Part shown: piece by piece, positions 8,485 to 16,095 of the stretch
Layout of the letters: the number at the start of each line of letters is the position of its first letter
How positions within the stretch are numbered: the stretch's first letter is position 1
DNA from: an uncultured Methanobrevibacter sp.
Lineage (GTDB): Archaea; Methanobacteriota; Methanobacteria; Methanobacteriales; Methanobacteriaceae
Assembly (NCBI RefSeq): GCF_946184425.1
Contig: NZ_CAMHFP010000020.1
Coordinates: 1 to 35,668 of the forward strand
DNA: 35,668 nt
Direction of reading: 5' to 3'
The notes under the pieces: generated by a model
What the model saw: the letters and a program-made list of their open reading frames with translations, nothing else
What the model was told of the DNA's origin: nothing
Database searches by the model: none
Translations under genes and position numbers: made by a program

Positions 8485-8600
8485 TACCTGAAGATGAGGA
8501 TATCGTTATGGGTATAGCATTAGGTTATGAATCTGATGAACATATTAATACTTATGAATCTCCTAGATTAAATTTAGATGAGATTTTAAAAATTAATTAA
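8484..8600 (+). pseudogene. 3' remnant of a nitroreductase-family gene
   Basis: Thirty-eight codons ending at TAA 8598-8600 encode IPEDEDIVMGIALGYESDEH and then INTYESPRLNLDEILKIN. This is the conserved C-terminal end of FMN-dependent nitroreductases: the I-P-x-x-x-x-I-V-x-G-I-A-x-G-Y block and the R-x-x-L-x-E tail. The first 130-odd codons are absent. The fragment starts where the CAT-like frame on the opposite strand breaks off. Too short to fold as an enzyme. Confidence 0.75.
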
Positions 8601-8796
8601 TTTTTTTTATTCCTTTTTTTTCACTGATTTCCAATCATTAATTGTATTTAAATGTTATTTGGTTTGAAATTTTTTGCAATGTAACTTATGAAATATTCAA
8701 TTTGGTTTTTAAATAATAGTTCATGCTTTTGATTTTGTGGGGATATATTTACTGTATCTATCGAAATTTCCTACTTTTTTTTAATTTAGCACTATA

Positions 8797-8805
8797 TTTA
8801 TAAAT
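8797..8805 (+). promoter_or_regulatory. TATA box for pheS
   Basis: TTTATAAAT lies about 55 bases before the pheS ATG, predicting a leader near 28 bases. The rest of the 255-base spacer 8601-8855 is AT-rich with T-runs at 8601-8630; nothing else could be read in it. Confidence 0.5.
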
Positions 8806-8855
8806 CAATTTAAACATATATTATGATATTATTAATTGTAAATCATGGTGTTTAA

Positions 8856-10397
8856 ATGAGTGAGGATATTGAAAAAACCATTAGAGAATTACATATTTAT
8901 GAAAAGATACTTTTGAAAGAACTTGAAGCTAATCCTGGCGAACGCCCTTCCAAAATTGCTTCAAATGCAGGCATTGACGTTAAATCTGTTATGAGTGCGG
9001 CAGGATCACTTGCATCTAAGGATATTATTGAAATGCGTAAAGATGTTGAAAAAGTTTACTCTTTAACCAAGGACGGATTGGAATATGCTGAAAAAGGTCT
9101 TCCTGAAAGAAGAATATTGAACGCATTATCTGGGAAAAAAGAAATTCATATGAAGGATTTGGCTTCTGAAACTGGCATAGATAAAAAGGAAGCAAATATT
9201 GCTCTTGGATGGTTACGCCGTAAAAATTGGGCTCAGATTGATAAAGGTGTTGTCAAAATTACAGATGTTGGTGAAGATTATGCCGATAAAGAGGATGTTG
9301 ATGAAAAAGTTCTTGATTTTCTTAAAGTTAATGAAAATGGAGTTAAACAATTCAATGATAGTTTAAAAGATGGTTTCAAAAAATTAACCGGTAGAAAAAA
9401 TATTTTAAACATCCAAAAAGAAACATTGCATTTTTTTAAAATTTTACCTAAGGGTGAAGAAATTCTTAAACATGGTTTTACTATTAAAGAGCAAGCTACT
9501 CAATTAACACATGAACAATTAAAAGAAGGGACTTGGAAAAGCTTGGAATATCGTCCATATGATATTAATGCGGAAGCTCCAGTCGTATTTGCCGGTAAAA
9601 AACACCCGTTAAGGGTCATCATCGATGAAATTAGGGAAATATTTTTAAACATGGGCTTTTCAGAAGACAATGGTGAATATGTCGAATCTGCATTCTGGAA
9701 CTTTGACTCACTCTTCCAGCCACAGGACCATGCTGCCCGTGAAATGCAGGACACATTCTACCTTAAAAATCCTTTAACCTGTGATTTGCCTGATGATGAT
9801 TTGGTAAAATTAACTGCTGAAACTCACGAAACCGGTGCGGATACCGGTTCAATTGGTTGGCAATATGATTGGAGTGAAGATATTGCTCGTCAAAGTGTTT
9901 TAAGAACTCATACCACAGGAATTTCAACAAAACATTTATATGAACATGACCAGCCGATGAAAATGTTTTCAGTAGGAAGAGTATTTAGAAGAGAAACTTT
10001 TGACTACAAGCATTTGCCTGAATTCCATCAGGTGGAAGGACTTGTCTGCGGAGAAGGAATCAGTTATCAAAATCTTTTAGGAACTTTGAAAGAATTCTAT
10101 AAAAAACTTGGTTTTGAAGTAAGATTCAGGCCGGCTTACTTCCCTTATACTTACTTGTCCACTGAGTCTGAAATATATTTGGAGGAAAAGGAAAGCTGGA
10201 TTGAGCTTGGTGGTGCTGGAATGTTCAGACCGGAAGTATTAAAACCATTGGGCATCAATCAACCTGCTTTAGCATTCGGTATGGGTATTGAAAGACTTGC
10301 AATGATTAGATATGGTGTGGAAGACATCCGTATGCTTTATAAAAGTGATATTAACTGGCTTCGTGAAGTGCCTCTTGACAAGGGAGTTAGATTATAA
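8856..10397 (+). CDS. pheS: Phenylalanine--tRNA ligase alpha subunit
   Basis: Charges tRNA-Phe as the catalytic half of a heterotetramer; the beta subunit gene is not in this window. At 513 residues it is the long archaeal/eukaryotic type. The first ~170 residues hold winged-helix-like modules that bind tRNA ([20 protein letters not shown] and a second copy near residue 100). The class II core follows, with motif 2 in [20 protein letters not shown] and motif 3 in [15 protein letters not shown]. The start at 8856 follows a GGTGTTTAA leader. Its stop shares a base with the ATG of the exonuclease gene (TAATG), so the two are translationally coupled. Confidence 0.96.
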   Translation: MSEDIEKTIRELHIYEKILLKELEANPGERPSKIASNAGIDVKSVMSAAGSLASKDIIEMRKDVEKVYSLTKDGLEYAEKGLPERRILNALSGKKEIHMKDLASETGIDKKEANIALGWLRRKNWAQIDKGVVKITDVGEDYADKEDVDEKVLDFLKVNENGVKQFNDSLKDGFKKLTGRKNILNIQKETLHFFKILPKGEEILKHGFTIKEQATQLTHEQLKEGTWKSLEYRPYDINAEAPVVFAGKKHPLRVIIDEIREIFLNMGFSEDNGEYVESAFWNFDSLFQPQDHAAREMQDTFYLKNPLTCDLPDDDLVKLTAETHETGADTGSIGWQYDWSEDIARQSVLRTHTTGISTKHLYEHDQPMKMFSVGRVFRRETFDYKHLPEFHQVEGLVCGEGISYQNLLGTLKEFYKKLGFEVRFRPAYFPYTYLSTESEIYLEEKESWIELGGAGMFRPEVLKPLGINQPALAFGMGIERLAMIRYGVEDIRMLYKSDINWLREVPLDKGVRL

Positions 10398-11170
10398 TGT
10401 CAATCAAGCTCGTTTCTTGGAATGTGAATGGTATTAGGGCGGTTTCAAAAAAAGATGAATTTTGGGACTGGTTTGACAATACTGATGCAGATATTATTAA
10501 CTTTCAGGAAGTAAGAGCTACTCAGGATAAGATTCCCAAGAAATTAGCTGATATTGATGGTTACCATCAGTCATTTAATGAAGCTGAAAAGAAAGGTTAC
10601 AGTGGAGTTGGAACCTATTCAAAAATAGAGCCTGTCGAAGTCGTTAAAGGTCTTGGCATTGAAGAGCTTGACAGTGAAGGCAGAGTTTTAAGAATAGAAT
10701 ATCCTGATTTTATTTTATATAACATTTATTTCCCAAACAGTGGAATGAATGCAAAAAGACTTGATTTTAAAGTTGATTTTTGTAATGCTCTTTTGGACCA
10801 GCTGATTGAACTTAAAAGTCAGGGAAAAAATCTTGTAATTACGGGGGATTATAATATTGCCCACAATCCGATTGATGTTTATAATCCAAAAAATTGTGAA
10901 GGAAAATCTGGTTATTTGCCTGAAGAGCGTGCATGGTTGGATGAGCTTGAAAAGGCGGGTTTTGTAGATACATTCAGAATGTTTGATGAGGGTGAGAATA
11001 ATTTCACTTGGTGGAGTTATAGAACTCGTGCACGTGAAAGGAATGCTGGATGGAGACTTGATTATTTTTATGTGAATGAGGAGATTAAAGATAAGGTAAA
11101 ATCCGCTGAAATCCTAAATGAAATTTACGGTTCCGATCACTGTCCGGTAACACTGGAACTTGATTTATAA
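10397..11170 (+). CDS. Exonuclease III family endonuclease (AP endonuclease)
   Basis: A 257-residue member of the exonuclease-endonuclease-phosphatase fold, which cuts DNA at abasic sites. Motifs in order: VSWNVNGIRAV at the N-terminus, NFQEVRA (metal-binding Glu, residue 38), the TGDYNIAHNP catalytic loop, FTWWSYR, RLDYFYV and the C-terminal GSDHCPV with the catalytic Asp-His. The Methanothermobacter homologue Mth212 also cuts directly at deoxyuridine, compensating for a missing uracil glycosylase. Whether this protein does so is inference from lineage. It overlaps pheS by one base. Confidence 0.93.
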   Translation: MSIKLVSWNVNGIRAVSKKDEFWDWFDNTDADIINFQEVRATQDKIPKKLADIDGYHQSFNEAEKKGYSGVGTYSKIEPVEVVKGLGIEELDSEGRVLRIEYPDFILYNIYFPNSGMNAKRLDFKVDFCNALLDQLIELKSQGKNLVITGDYNIAHNPIDVYNPKNCEGKSGYLPEERAWLDELEKAGFVDTFRMFDEGENNFTWWSYRTRARERNAGWRLDYFYVNEEIKDKVKSAEILNEIYGSDHCPVTLELDL

Positions 11171-11220
11171 AAAAATAGTTTTATTGGTGATATTATAATA
11201 TTGTGTTTACATCACCAATA
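11169..11220 (-). terminator. Hairpin and T-run terminator of the HAD gene
   Basis: TATTGGTGAT (11182-11191) and ATCACCAATA (11211-11220) form a perfect 10-bp stem with a 19-base loop that contains the HAD stop codon. On the minus strand the stem is followed by a run of seven T at about 11170-11176. It lies between the convergent exonuclease and HAD genes and acts for the leftward one. Confidence 0.65.
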
Positions 11221-11885
11221 TTGTCAATTATTGTAATATCTAATTTTTCGTTTCTAATGTAATCTCTGTCATCTTCAGTGATGTCTGAGTTAACTAATAT
11301 TGCGCTCATGCCGGCATTTACTGCACCTAATGCATCTTCTTTAAATTTATTTCCAATCATCACTGATTTTTCAGGATTTCCGTTCATTTTTCTAAGTGCA
11401 ACGTCATAAATTAACTTGTTTGGCTTGTTTTTTCCAACTTCTTCAGAGGTAATGACTGCATCAAAAAATGAGTGTACATTGAGTCTCACTAATTTTTCCC
11501 ACTGTTTGATTGTAATACCATTGGATATGACTGCTAAGCGATAGCCTTGGCTTTTAAGATAGATTAAAGTATCAATTGTTTCTGGAAATGGTCTTAAAAG
11601 TGCCATTTTAACATTATGGTATGTTATCATTCCGAGTGCAACGAGCATTGGGTCTTCATGGCCTAAAACAACTTGTGTCAGGACATTAAAGTGTTTACCA
11701 TAATTGGATCCTTTTTCTCTAATAATTGTTTTTAAAACACCATATGCTTCATCTTTATCTAATGGTAACCCATTATCTACCATTAATCCAATTGCTGCTT
11801 TTCTTGCTGTTTCAGCAAAATCAGAAGTATCAAGTAATGTGCCGTCTATATCAAAGAAAACAACACGTTCATCATTATTATACAT
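11193..11885 (-). CDS. HAD-superfamily hydrolase (subfamily IA)
   Basis: A 230-residue phosphatase-like protein. Motif I is FFDIDGTLLDTS with nucleophile Asp12 and acid Asp14, motif II is VISNGIT, motif III the Lys in VGKNKPNKLIYD, and motif IV reads MIGNKFKEDALGA. Motif IV normally starts G-D, and here it is G-N; the later Asp remains for metal binding. The helical cap between residues 20 and 95 defines subfamily IA. It resembles the archaeal group related to phosphoglycolate phosphatase-like and haloacid dehalogenase-like enzymes. Substrate unknown. It is 38 bases downstream of PolB2 on the same strand and may be cotranscribed with it. Confidence 0.88.
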   Translation of the reverse strand: MYNNDERVVFFDIDGTLLDTSDFAETARKAAIGLMVDNGLPLDKDEAYGVLKTIIREKGSNYGKHFNVLTQVVLGHEDPMLVALGMITYHNVKMALLRPFPETIDTLIYLKSQGYRLAVISNGITIKQWEKLVRLNVHSFFDAVITSEEVGKNKPNKLIYDVALRKMNGNPEKSVMIGNKFKEDALGAVNAGMSAILVNSDITEDDRDYIRNEKLDITIIDNIGDVNTIL

Positions 11886-11923
11886 ATGATTTTATTTTTA
11901 GAAATAATATATTATAAATTTTT

Positions 11924-12616
11924 TTAGAAAAATGCATCCAAACTTTGTTGCACTTCACCTTGTGCCATGTCCTGCAAATCTTTTCTTGAGTATCCGAATG
12001 AATACATGATTCTTTCAATTGCAGGAATCATTTGATTATTGATGTAATAATCTTTGTCATATGCATATCCTTCACTGTATTCATATGGTACTGCACGCTG
12101 ACTGATTGATCCTTTTCCTTTGACGATTATATACTGTATGATGGTTCCTCGACTAACTTTAATGCCATGTTCTTCAATTTTCCTTGCAGCAATGACGTGT
12201 GGTCCAACTTGCTTGTATTGGTCTAGAGGTTTGGTGATTTGGGTGTGGATGATTAACTCTTTGTTATCGACATTACCATTTTTAATTCTTTTAAAAACTT
12301 TTTTAACTTCTTTAATGGCTTTGTCTGAATCTCCTTCTTTTAAAATAGCCATTAAAACTGCTTCTTGCGTATTTTTCACAATAGGTGCCCAGTCTCTTCT
12401 GACTAATTCCAATCCTTTTGCTATAATTTCTCCATTTTCAATAACTGCATACCTTTTTTTACTTACAAAAAAACCTCTTCTGTAAAATCCTTCATATTCT
12501 AATTCCATGCTTTCTGGTAGTGTTGAATTAAGATATTTAAGGAATTTTTGAGCTTGTGCTTTGATTTCAGCTTCAAGTTCCAGCTGTTCTTTTGTTTCTT
12601 CAATCAATTGTGACAC
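11924..12616 (-). CDS. DNA polymerase B small subunit (C-terminal part of split PolB)
   Basis: A 230-residue protein equal to the C-terminal (palm end plus thumb) part of archaeal family B DNA polymerase. The template-binding [10 protein letters not shown] (residues 49-58) and [12 protein letters not shown] (68-79) align with the corresponding block of single-chain PolB enzymes. The exonuclease, motif A and the YGDTD motif C are absent and must be in a separate large-subunit gene outside this window. Methanobacteriales are known for this split (MTH1208 plus MTH208 in Methanothermobacter). The last eight residues QQSLDAFF fit the PCNA-binding PIP box Q-x-x-L-x-x-F-F, so this subunit probably tethers the polymerase to the clamp. 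The N-terminus is a charged helix. A normal gene, not a fragment. Confidence 0.93.
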   Translation of the reverse strand: MSQLIEETKEQLELEAEIKAQAQKFLKYLNSTLPESMELEYEGFYRRGFFVSKKRYAVIENGEIIAKGLELVRRDWAPIVKNTQEAVLMAILKEGDSDKAIKEVKKVFKRIKNGNVDNKELIIHTQITKPLDQYKQVGPHVIAARKIEEHGIKVSRGTIIQYIIVKGKGSISQRAVPYEYSEGYAYDKDYYINNQMIPAIERIMYSFGYSRKDLQDMAQGEVQQSLDAFF

Positions 12617-12808
12617 CTTTTTAGTTATAGTATATACTTTATGTTAGGTTGTTATAATACTTTGCTAAGTCAATTTTTTCATTGTAAATCAGTATTATTG
12701 TGTTAAAATCGATTTATTTAGTTAAATAAGTTTTTATATTAGTTTTCAAATGCTCTTGGATTTAATTAATAGGTTATATTATACATAATATGTGTGAGGT
12801 TTGATATA

Positions 12809-13153
12809 ATGAAAAAAAGACTAATATCAAGTTATGATGAAGTAAATGATACATTTGTAGGAAAAATTGATGGAAAAAATGGATATTGTGCAGACTTTGG
12901 AATTTCAAAAGGAATTTTTTTGGGAATAGACAATTTTAATTTTCCTTCATTTATTTTTATTCCTCATGCGTCTGAAGTTTTCAATATTTCAAAACAATGT
13001 CTTGAAAGTTCTAATGTAAAAATTGGAATAGATTGTAATGAAAATTGCTTGTCTGTGGATATGTTTTTTGAAAATTCAAAAATTTGCTCAGTAAAATGCA
13101 GAAATGATTTTGGAATTCCGAATTTAAATTGTTTGATGGATAGTAACATTTAA
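12809..13153 (+). CDS. Small hypothetical protein, possibly DUF2283-like
   Basis: A 114-residue protein starting MKKRLISSYDEVNDTFVGKI. The start at 12809 is chosen from the GAGGT ribosome site eight bases upstream; a GTG at 12794 would place that site inside the gene. The S-Y-D-E-x-x-D-x-x pattern followed by short strands and a final helix (ASEVFNISKQCL) is reminiscent of DUF2283, but the match is weak. It contains six cysteines, unusually many for its size, three of them in CLESSNVKIGIDCNENC. No membrane segment. Unknown function. Confidence 0.6.
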   Translation: MKKRLISSYDEVNDTFVGKIDGKNGYCADFGISKGIFLGIDNFNFPSFIFIPHASEVFNISKQCLESSNVKIGIDCNENCLSVDMFFENSKICSVKCRNDFGIPNLNCLMDSNI

Positions 13154-13165
13154 GTTACTGTCCAT
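13136..13165 (+). terminator. Hairpin across the stop codon of the small hypothetical gene
   Basis: ATGGATAGTAAC (13136-13147) pairs with GTTACTGTCCAT (13154-13165) over 12 bp with one G-U pair; the six-base loop holds the TAA stop. No strong T-run follows, so it may stabilise the 3' end or attenuate rather than terminate. Confidence 0.5.
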
Positions 13166-13226
13166 TTGTTAATGTTTAAATATTAGTTAATTTAATAATT
13201 ATATTAATTATTATTGAGGTAATGTA

Positions 13227-13397
13227 ATGGTTAAAATAAATTATTGTCCCTCCTGTGGTAATGAATTGGCAAAAGGAAGTTTTATTTGCCCAGTATGTAA
13301 TTTAGACATTGAAGAATTATTTGGAAAGGGTTATTTGTTAGCAAGCAACACTGAAGATAATTCTATAGAATTGTTTGAAGGAAATGTTGATGATTAG
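13227..13397 (+). CDS. 56-residue zinc-ribbon protein
   Basis: A small gene encoding MVKINYCPSCGNELAKGSFI followed by CPVCNLDIEELFGKG and an acidic tail ending EGNVDD. The two C-P-x-C knuckles (residues 7/10 and 21/24) form a typical zinc ribbon. The ribosome site GAGGTAATGTA precedes the ATG. It heads a run of three small genes with spacings of 38 and 2 bases. Zinc ribbons of this size in archaea often belong to RNA polymerase or ribosome-associated proteins, but no specific family is recognised. Confidence 0.75.
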   Translation: MVKINYCPSCGNELAKGSFICPVCNLDIEELFGKGYLLASNTEDNSIELFEGNVDD

Positions 13398-13435
13398 TCG
13401 GTTTATTAAAATTTTAATCATTGAATGGTGGTATA

Positions 13436-13714
13436 ATGGATAATAAAAAAATCAATGTTAATCCTGGTGATGAAATCGTGATTGTGGTTCCCGAAGGGGC
13501 TGATGAGGATGAGATTGTCATTGACTTGGATGAATTGGGAATTGATGTTGAAAATTTAGGTGATGATGTCAATATTGTGATTCAGGTCGAAGGTGAGGAT
13601 TTTGGTGATGAATTCACAGAAGATTATGGAGAAGTTGTTGAGCCGATGGAATGGCGTTTCGATGATGACCCTTATGATGTGGTCTATTATGAGTTTGTTA
13701 ATGATGAGGATTGA
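13436..13714 (+). CDS. Small, extremely acidic protein
   Basis: A 92-residue protein, MDNKKINVNPGDEIVIVVPE onward, with almost no basic residues after position 6 and about 35 Asp/Glu. It alternates hydrophobic and acidic residues (EIVIDLDELGIDVENLG, VNIVIQVEGEDF), as in beta-rich folds or a nucleic-acid mimic. The start at 13436 follows GGTGG; a TTG at 13421 lacks a ribosome site. The stop is two bases before the ATG of the next gene. No family recognised. Confidence 0.6.
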   Translation: MDNKKINVNPGDEIVIVVPEGADEDEIVIDLDELGIDVENLGDDVNIVIQVEGEDFGDEFTEDYGEVVEPMEWRFDDDPYDVVYYEFVNDED

Positions 13715-13716
13715 TT

Positions 13717-13956
13717 ATGGTAAAAGAGGTTCCATATTATATTTTGGATGACGAGGGAAATTCTCAATGCATTGCTTCAAATGGTGAAGCATATATAGAT
13801 GATAATGATTTAAAAGAATTATTGATTGATTTTTTAGGAGATTCTGTCTCTGAAGAAGAAATTCAAAAAATTTTAGATGCCGCTTCGGATGAAAATCTTA
13901 GCGAAGAAGATTTTGACAAGTTGATTGATAATTTTATTTTAAAAAATAAAAAATAA
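13717..13956 (+). CDS. Small acidic hypothetical protein
   Basis: A 79-residue protein starting MVKEVPYYILDDEGN. Two acidic helices follow (DLKELLIDFLGDSVSEEEI and EEDFDKLIDNFIL), resembling helix pairs used for protein-protein contacts. The ATG at 13717 is two bases after the stop of the previous acidic protein; a TTG at 13711 would overlap it. It ends 190 bases before rps8e. No family recognised. Confidence 0.6.
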   Translation: MVKEVPYYILDDEGNSQCIASNGEAYIDDNDLKELLIDFLGDSVSEEEIQKILDAASDENLSEEDFDKLIDNFILKNKK

Positions 13957-13987
13957 AATTCCTATTTTTTGGCTTAAAAATAAAACA

Positions 13988-13998
13988 TTTATATATAA
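13988..13998 (+). promoter_or_regulatory. TATA box for rps8e
   Basis: TTTATATATAA, one of the best TATA matches in the window. It predicts a start near 14024 and thus an unusually long leader of about 120 bases before the S8e ATG. A second AT-rich element at 14119-14133 is too close to the ATG to leave room for the AGGTGA ribosome site. Confidence 0.55.
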
Positions 13999-14030
13999 TG
14001 ATAAATTAATATTTAATTATCATTATTCTT

Positions 14031-14102
14031 TAGGGCTCTTTATTGCTCTCATAATTGAACTGTTATTTTTTCTTGCTTACAGTTTTAATTGAAAGAGTCT
14101 TA
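14031..14102 (+). ncRNA. Foldable 5' leader of rps8e (possible regulatory RNA)
   Basis: TAGGGCTCTTT (14031-14041) pairs with AAAGAGTCTTA (14092-14102) over 11 bp including two G-U pairs. Inside it, AATTGAACTGT (14053-14063) pairs with ACAGTTTTAATT (14079-14090) with one bulged T. The nested stems enclose a T-rich loop. The element lies just after the predicted transcription start and before the ribosome site of rps8e. Ribosomal-protein mRNAs often carry autoregulatory leaders, so that is the leading guess. No known RNA family is recognised. Confidence 0.4.
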
Positions 14103-14146
14103 TTGACGCGATTATTAATTATATATTATATTTATTAGGTGAAATA

Positions 14147-14521
14147 ATGGCAATTTCTCAAGGAAAATCAACTAGAAGTCCATCTGGTGCAAGAAATGTT
14201 GCAAACCGTGGAAAAAGGAAAGCTGAATTAGGAAGAGACCCAGCTGAAACTAGAGTAGATGAAAAAAGATTAAGAAAAATCAGAACCCGTGGCGGAAACG
14301 AAAAATTAAGATTAGCTACTTCAAATAAAATCAATGTTACTGATGCTAACGGTAAAACCCAAGTATTAGATATTCTTGGAGTAATTGAAAACACCGCAAA
14401 CCCTAACTATGTAAGAAGGAACATTATTACCAAAGGTGCTATTGTAGAAACTCCTGAAGGTAATGCTAAAGTTACTTCCAGACCTGGTCAAGACGGTGTC
14501 ATTAACGGAATTTTAATTTAA
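14147..14521 (+). CDS. rps8e: 30S ribosomal protein S8e
   Basis: Small-subunit ribosomal protein of archaea and eukaryotes, 124 residues, full length for archaea. The N-terminus AISQGKSTRSPSGARN and the block KRLRKIRTRGGNEKLRL are diagnostic, as is the C-terminal GNAKVTSRPGQDGVINGIL. Strongly basic. AGGTGAAATA precedes the ATG. It is a single-gene unit, with a long structured leader before it and a clear hairpin terminator after it. Confidence 0.97.
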   Translation: MAISQGKSTRSPSGARNVANRGKRKAELGRDPAETRVDEKRLRKIRTRGGNEKLRLATSNKINVTDANGKTQVLDILGVIENTANPNYVRRNIITKGAIVETPEGNAKVTSRPGQDGVINGILI

Positions 14522-14550
14522 AGATTTTTCTTTAAATTCTCTTTTTTTTT
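14515..14550 (+). terminator. Intrinsic-type terminator of rps8e
   Basis: AATTTAAAGA (14515-14524) and TCTTTAAATT (14529-14538) form a perfect 10-bp stem with a TTTT loop, overlapping the stop codon, followed by nine T at 14542-14550. Confidence 0.75.
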
Positions 14551-14566
14551 AAATTTTTTAATTAAT

Positions 14567-14576
14567 AATTATATAC
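14567..14576 (+). promoter_or_regulatory. TATA box for hypE
   Basis: AATTATATAC lies about 60 bases before the hypE ATG and just after the rps8e terminator. Predicted leader about 30 bases with AGGAGATAAA as ribosome site. Confidence 0.45.
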
Positions 14577-14627
14577 CTGTTTTTACAAATATTATTTCAT
14601 TAACTATTATTTATTTTAGGAGATAAA

Positions 14628-15647
14628 ATGTCAGACGATAAAATTAATATGAACCATGGTGCCGGCGGAGAGGTTATGGCTAATTTAATTGCCGGTACTA
14701 TTTTAGATAATATCACAAAAAAGAGTGTAAACGGTGGTATTAGTTTAGATGCTTTGGATGATGGTGCATCTATTCCATTAGGTGATTATGAGATTGTTGT
14801 GACAACTGATGGTCACACTATCGATCCGTTGTTCTTCCCTGGTGGGGATATTGGTAGAATTTCCGCTGCCGGAACTATAAATGATGTTTCTGTAATGGGT
14901 GCTCGTCCATTGGCTATTTCAAATGCAATAATCATGCAGGAAGGATTTCCAATAGATGATTTGGACAGAATAATGAAATCTTTAAACGAGACTTGTGAAG
15001 AAGTCGATGTTGCGGTTATTACCGGGGACACTAAAGTAATGCCTCAGGATAAACTTGACGGTATTGTAATGGTTACCACAGGTATTGGAATAGCTAAAAA
15101 AGGTGAAGTGATTCGTGATTCAACTTTGGAAGTTGGAGATAAAATTATTGTTACTGGTAGTTTAGGCGACCATGGAATGAGTTTAATGTCTTTCAGAGAA
15201 GGTTTCGGATTTGAAACCGATTTAAAGTCTGATGTTGCTCCAATGTGGAATATTATTAAAAAAGCATTGGATGTTGGTGGAGTTACAGCAATGAAAGATC
15301 CTACTCGCGGTGGATTTGCAAATGCCATTAATGAGATGGCTTCAAAATCTGGCAAGGGTGTTGTTCTTGAACAGGATGCAATTCCAATTAGGGAAGAAGT
15401 TCATGCTGTATCTGAAATGTTAGGTATTGACCCATTTGAAGTAGCTAATGAAGGAAAAGTTGTCATGGGCGTTAAAGCGGATAAAGCTGAAGAGGTCCTT
15501 GAAGCTATTAAAAGTGAAAAATATGGTGAAAATGCCGCAATAATTGGTGAAGTTGTTGAAGGAGATTATGTAATTGTCAATACTCCTATTGGTGGTGAAA
15601 GAATACTTGAAGCACCAATTGCTGATCCGGTTCCAAGAGTTTGTTAG
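14628..15647 (+). CDS. hypE: Hydrogenase maturation protein HypE
   Basis: Dehydrates the carbamoyl group on its own C-terminal cysteine thiolate to a thiocyanate with ATP, supplying the cyanide ligands of the [NiFe] hydrogenase active site with HypF, HypC and HypD. At 339 residues it is normal length. The PurM-like start MNHGAGGEVMANLI, the DGHTIDPLFFPGGDIG block, KDPTRGGFANAINEMA, and above all the C-terminal PRVC (P-R-x-C, residues 336-339) are diagnostic. Methanogens of this group depend on several [NiFe] hydrogenases. None of the other hyp genes is in the window. Ribosome site AGGAGATAAA. Confidence 0.97.
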   Translation: MSDDKINMNHGAGGEVMANLIAGTILDNITKKSVNGGISLDALDDGASIPLGDYEIVVTTDGHTIDPLFFPGGDIGRISAAGTINDVSVMGARPLAISNAIIMQEGFPIDDLDRIMKSLNETCEEVDVAVITGDTKVMPQDKLDGIVMVTTGIGIAKKGEVIRDSTLEVGDKIIVTGSLGDHGMSLMSFREGFGFETDLKSDVAPMWNIIKKALDVGGVTAMKDPTRGGFANAINEMASKSGKGVVLEQDAIPIREEVHAVSEMLGIDPFEVANEGKVVMGVKADKAEEVLEAIKSEKYGENAAIIGEVVEGDYVIVNTPIGGERILEAPIADPVPRVC

Positions 15648-15655
15648 GTGATTAG

Positions 15656-16063
15656 ATGGCTAGTGTATTTTCAAGAAGAGTTATTGCATATATTCTTGAT
15701 TTCTTTGTAGTTTCTGCATTCATGTGGATATTGTCATATCTATGTTATTTCGTTATGAATCCATATGAAACATTTGCAGTATATCAGTATTTCCCAATCA
15801 TATTGCCTATTTTAATATTGGTATATTTTATTTTCTTGGAAAAAACTAAAGGAGCTACCGTCGGTAAAGCTTTAATGTATATTGAAGTTAGATCAAGAAA
15901 TGGTGCAAGAATTAATTGGGCTCAAGCTATTGTACGTAATTTAAGTAAAATTTATTGGGTTCCAATAGTATTCGATTGGGGTATAGGTAAATTATTGGGA
16001 ATGGACAATAATAGAATATTAGGCAATATTACTAAAACTGTTGTTATTGATGAGTTTAGATAA
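15656..16063 (+). CDS. RDD family membrane protein
   Basis: A 135-residue integral membrane protein. The RDD pattern is present: Arg in VFSRRVIAYILDFFVV (with the first Asp in the same segment) and the second Asp in PIVFDWGIGKLLG. Hydrophobic segments are at about residues 10-32 and 43-63; the TVGKALMYIEVRSRNG motif after the second segment is typical. The family is poorly characterised; some members affect ion or stress tolerance. It follows hypE by eight bases with a GGTGATTAG ribosome site, so is probably cotranscribed, and its stop codon lies in a terminator hairpin. Confidence 0.85.
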   Translation: MASVFSRRVIAYILDFFVVSAFMWILSYLCYFVMNPYETFAVYQYFPIILPILILVYFIFLEKTKGATVGKALMYIEVRSRNGARINWAQAIVRNLSKIYWVPIVFDWGIGKLLGMDNNRILGNITKTVVIDEFR

Positions 16064-16086
16064 ACTCATTACTTTTTTTTATTTTT
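16050..16086 (+). terminator. Intrinsic-type terminator after the RDD gene
   Basis: ATGAGTTT (16050-16057) and AAACTCAT (16062-16069) form a perfect stem with a four-base loop over the TAA stop, followed by T-runs from 16073 to about 16086. Confidence 0.75.
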
Positions 16087-16095
16087 TAGATTATT

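Noticed and set aside
8601-8855. tRNA or small RNA gene in the spacer before pheS
   Set aside because: No cloverleaf, CCA-compatible stem or GC-rich stretch; only AT-rich spacer and a TATA box.
11924-12616. PolB-like protein as a truncated polymerase pseudogene
   Set aside because: The length and boundaries match the natural small subunit of the split PolB of Methanobacteriales, with its own start and a PIP box.
14119-14133. AT-rich element as the rps8e TATA box
   Set aside because: It would place the transcript start at or past the ribosome site; the element at 13988 fits better.
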